A DNA stretch of 5,375 bases from an uncultured Clostridia bacterium (GTDB taxonomy: Bacteria; Bacillota; Clostridia; Christensenellales; UBA1242). A model generated the notes under the pieces. It worked only from the letters and a program-made list of their open reading frames with translations. It ran no database searches and was not told the DNA's origin. A program made the position numbers and the translations under genes. The DNA is taken from the NCBI GenBank assembly GCA_947631485.1, contig CANRLJ010000056.1, forward strand, positions 1-5,375, in the 5' to 3' direction. This document shows, one piece after another, positions 4,596 through 5,375 of this stretch (the first letter of the stretch is position 1; each line of letters starts with the position of its first letter).

Positions 4596-5193
4596 GCTTT
4601 TTGCTGAGATGTTCGGCTCTGACCTCAAGCATTTTTTCTCTTACAAAAACACTTGCCTCTTCAAGCGTCTTTTCGTCAAGTTTTTTGTCGTAGAACTCTG
4701 AAAGTTCGAAAGGTTTTCCAATGTAAATCTTCACAAGCCTGAAAAGTCTTGCCTTTTTGTTTATCCACACGGGTACAATCGGAGTTTTTGTCTTGATGGC
4801 AATCATGGCAAGCCCACTTTTAACCTCGCCCATGATTTCTTTTTCGTCTTTCAACCTTGTTCCCTCAGGAAAGATTACAAGATGTTTGTCATCTTTGAGT
4901 GCCTTCATGCAAACCTTTATGGCGTTTATGTCGTTTTTCTCTCTGTCAATGGGAACGCCACCAAAATTTTTTAATATTGCTGCAAACAGCTTGTTTTTAA
5001 AAAGTTCCTTCTTTGCCAAAGCAACATTTTTTCGCCAAGTGTTCAGCCCAAACATAACATAATCCCAATTTGAGCGATGGTTTAAGGACACAACGGCCTT
5101 TCCTTTTGGCATGTTTTTGCGTCCAAAAATAATCGCTGGATGCAGGATTTGAAGTGGAATCCAAAGCAATATTTTGCAAATTTGATAAAACAT
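4573..5193 (-). CDS. plsC: 1-acyl-sn-glycerol-3-phosphate acyltransferase (PlsC)
   Basis: A 206-residue membrane-associated acyltransferase that adds the second acyl chain to lysophosphatidic acid, giving phosphatidic acid for phospholipid synthesis. All family blocks are visible: Asn-His39-x4-Asp44 (catalytic HX4D), GGVPIDRE (78-85), Phe-Pro-Glu-Gly-Thr-Arg (108-113, substrate binding) and Pro-Ile-Val-Pro-Val-Trp-Ile (138-144). A hydrophobic N-terminus (residues 1-23) probably anchors it to the membrane, and the C-terminus is Lys/Glu-rich (198-206). The length is typical of short Firmicutes PlsC proteins (about 200). The ATG at 5193 has AGAGGTGA just upstream. It follows the flavoprotein gene by 21 bases and is probably in the same operon. 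Its 3' end forms part of the shared terminator. Confidence 0.93.
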   Translation of the reverse strand: MFYQICKILLWIPLQILHPAIIFGRKNMPKGKAVVSLNHRSNWDYVMFGLNTWRKNVALAKKELFKNKLFAAILKNFGGVPIDREKNDINAIKVCMKALKDDKHLVIFPEGTRLKDEKEIMGEVKSGLAMIAIKTKTPIVPVWINKKARLFRLVKIYIGKPFELSEFYDKKLDEKTLEEASVFVREKMLEVRAEHLSKKQKKEEVK

Positions 5194-5214
5194 AAATCAC
5201 CTCTTCTAATATTT

Positions 5215-5375
<161 letters not shown>

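Noticed and set aside
4757..5062. Plus-strand frame inside plsC
   Set aside because: It is the shadow of the PlsC motifs on the opposite strand and has no signals of its own.

Overview
The window looks like chromosomal DNA of an AT-rich, low-GC Gram-positive bacterium (Firmicutes, probably an uncultured Clostridia-type lineage). The basis is strong AGGAGG-like ribosome binding sites with GTG and TTG starts, sigma-A-type TTGACA/TATAAT promoters, a TIGR04086/YrzE-type membrane protein, a four-domain S1 protein and a PlsC preceded by a BaiN/HI0933-type flavoprotein. TGA is used as a stop. No species can be named from the sequence alone.

Layout, left to right. (1) 1-52: the first 17 codons of an unidentified minus-strand gene, with a near-consensus promoter at 90-119. 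(2) 128-529: a small four-helix TIGR04086 membrane protein. (3) 642-1364: a PnuC-type nicotinamide riboside transporter. (4) 1398-1808: an unrecognised small soluble protein. (5) 1865-2515: a rhomboid-type intramembrane serine protease. (6) 2598-2673: tRNA-Thr(CGT). (7) 2695-3723: a ribosomal protein S1-like protein. All of these lie on the minus strand. (8) 3851-4564 is the only plus-strand gene, an unrecognised coiled-coil protein transcribed divergently from the S1 gene. (9) A bidirectional terminator at 4563-4595 separates it from (10) plsC (4573-5193, minus) and (11) the C-terminal end of a BaiN/HI0933-type flavoprotein that continues past the right edge.

Functionally this is mostly housekeeping: NAD precursor uptake (PnuC), phosphatidic acid synthesis (PlsC), translation (S1, tRNA-Thr) and a redox flavoprotein. 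The flavoprotein/plsC/S1 trio resembles the common clostridial order flavoprotein-cmk-plsC-ispH-S1, but cmk and ispH are absent here and the divergent coiled-coil gene sits between plsC and the S1 gene.

The least ordinary part is 1398-2597. Two genes, a rhomboid with GFSC in place of GxSG and a small unknown protein, are visibly AT-richer than their flanks, lie directly downstream of the tRNA 3' end, both use GTG starts and share a related leader motif. This could be a small acquired two-gene unit. Nothing in the window establishes a new defence or mobile system.
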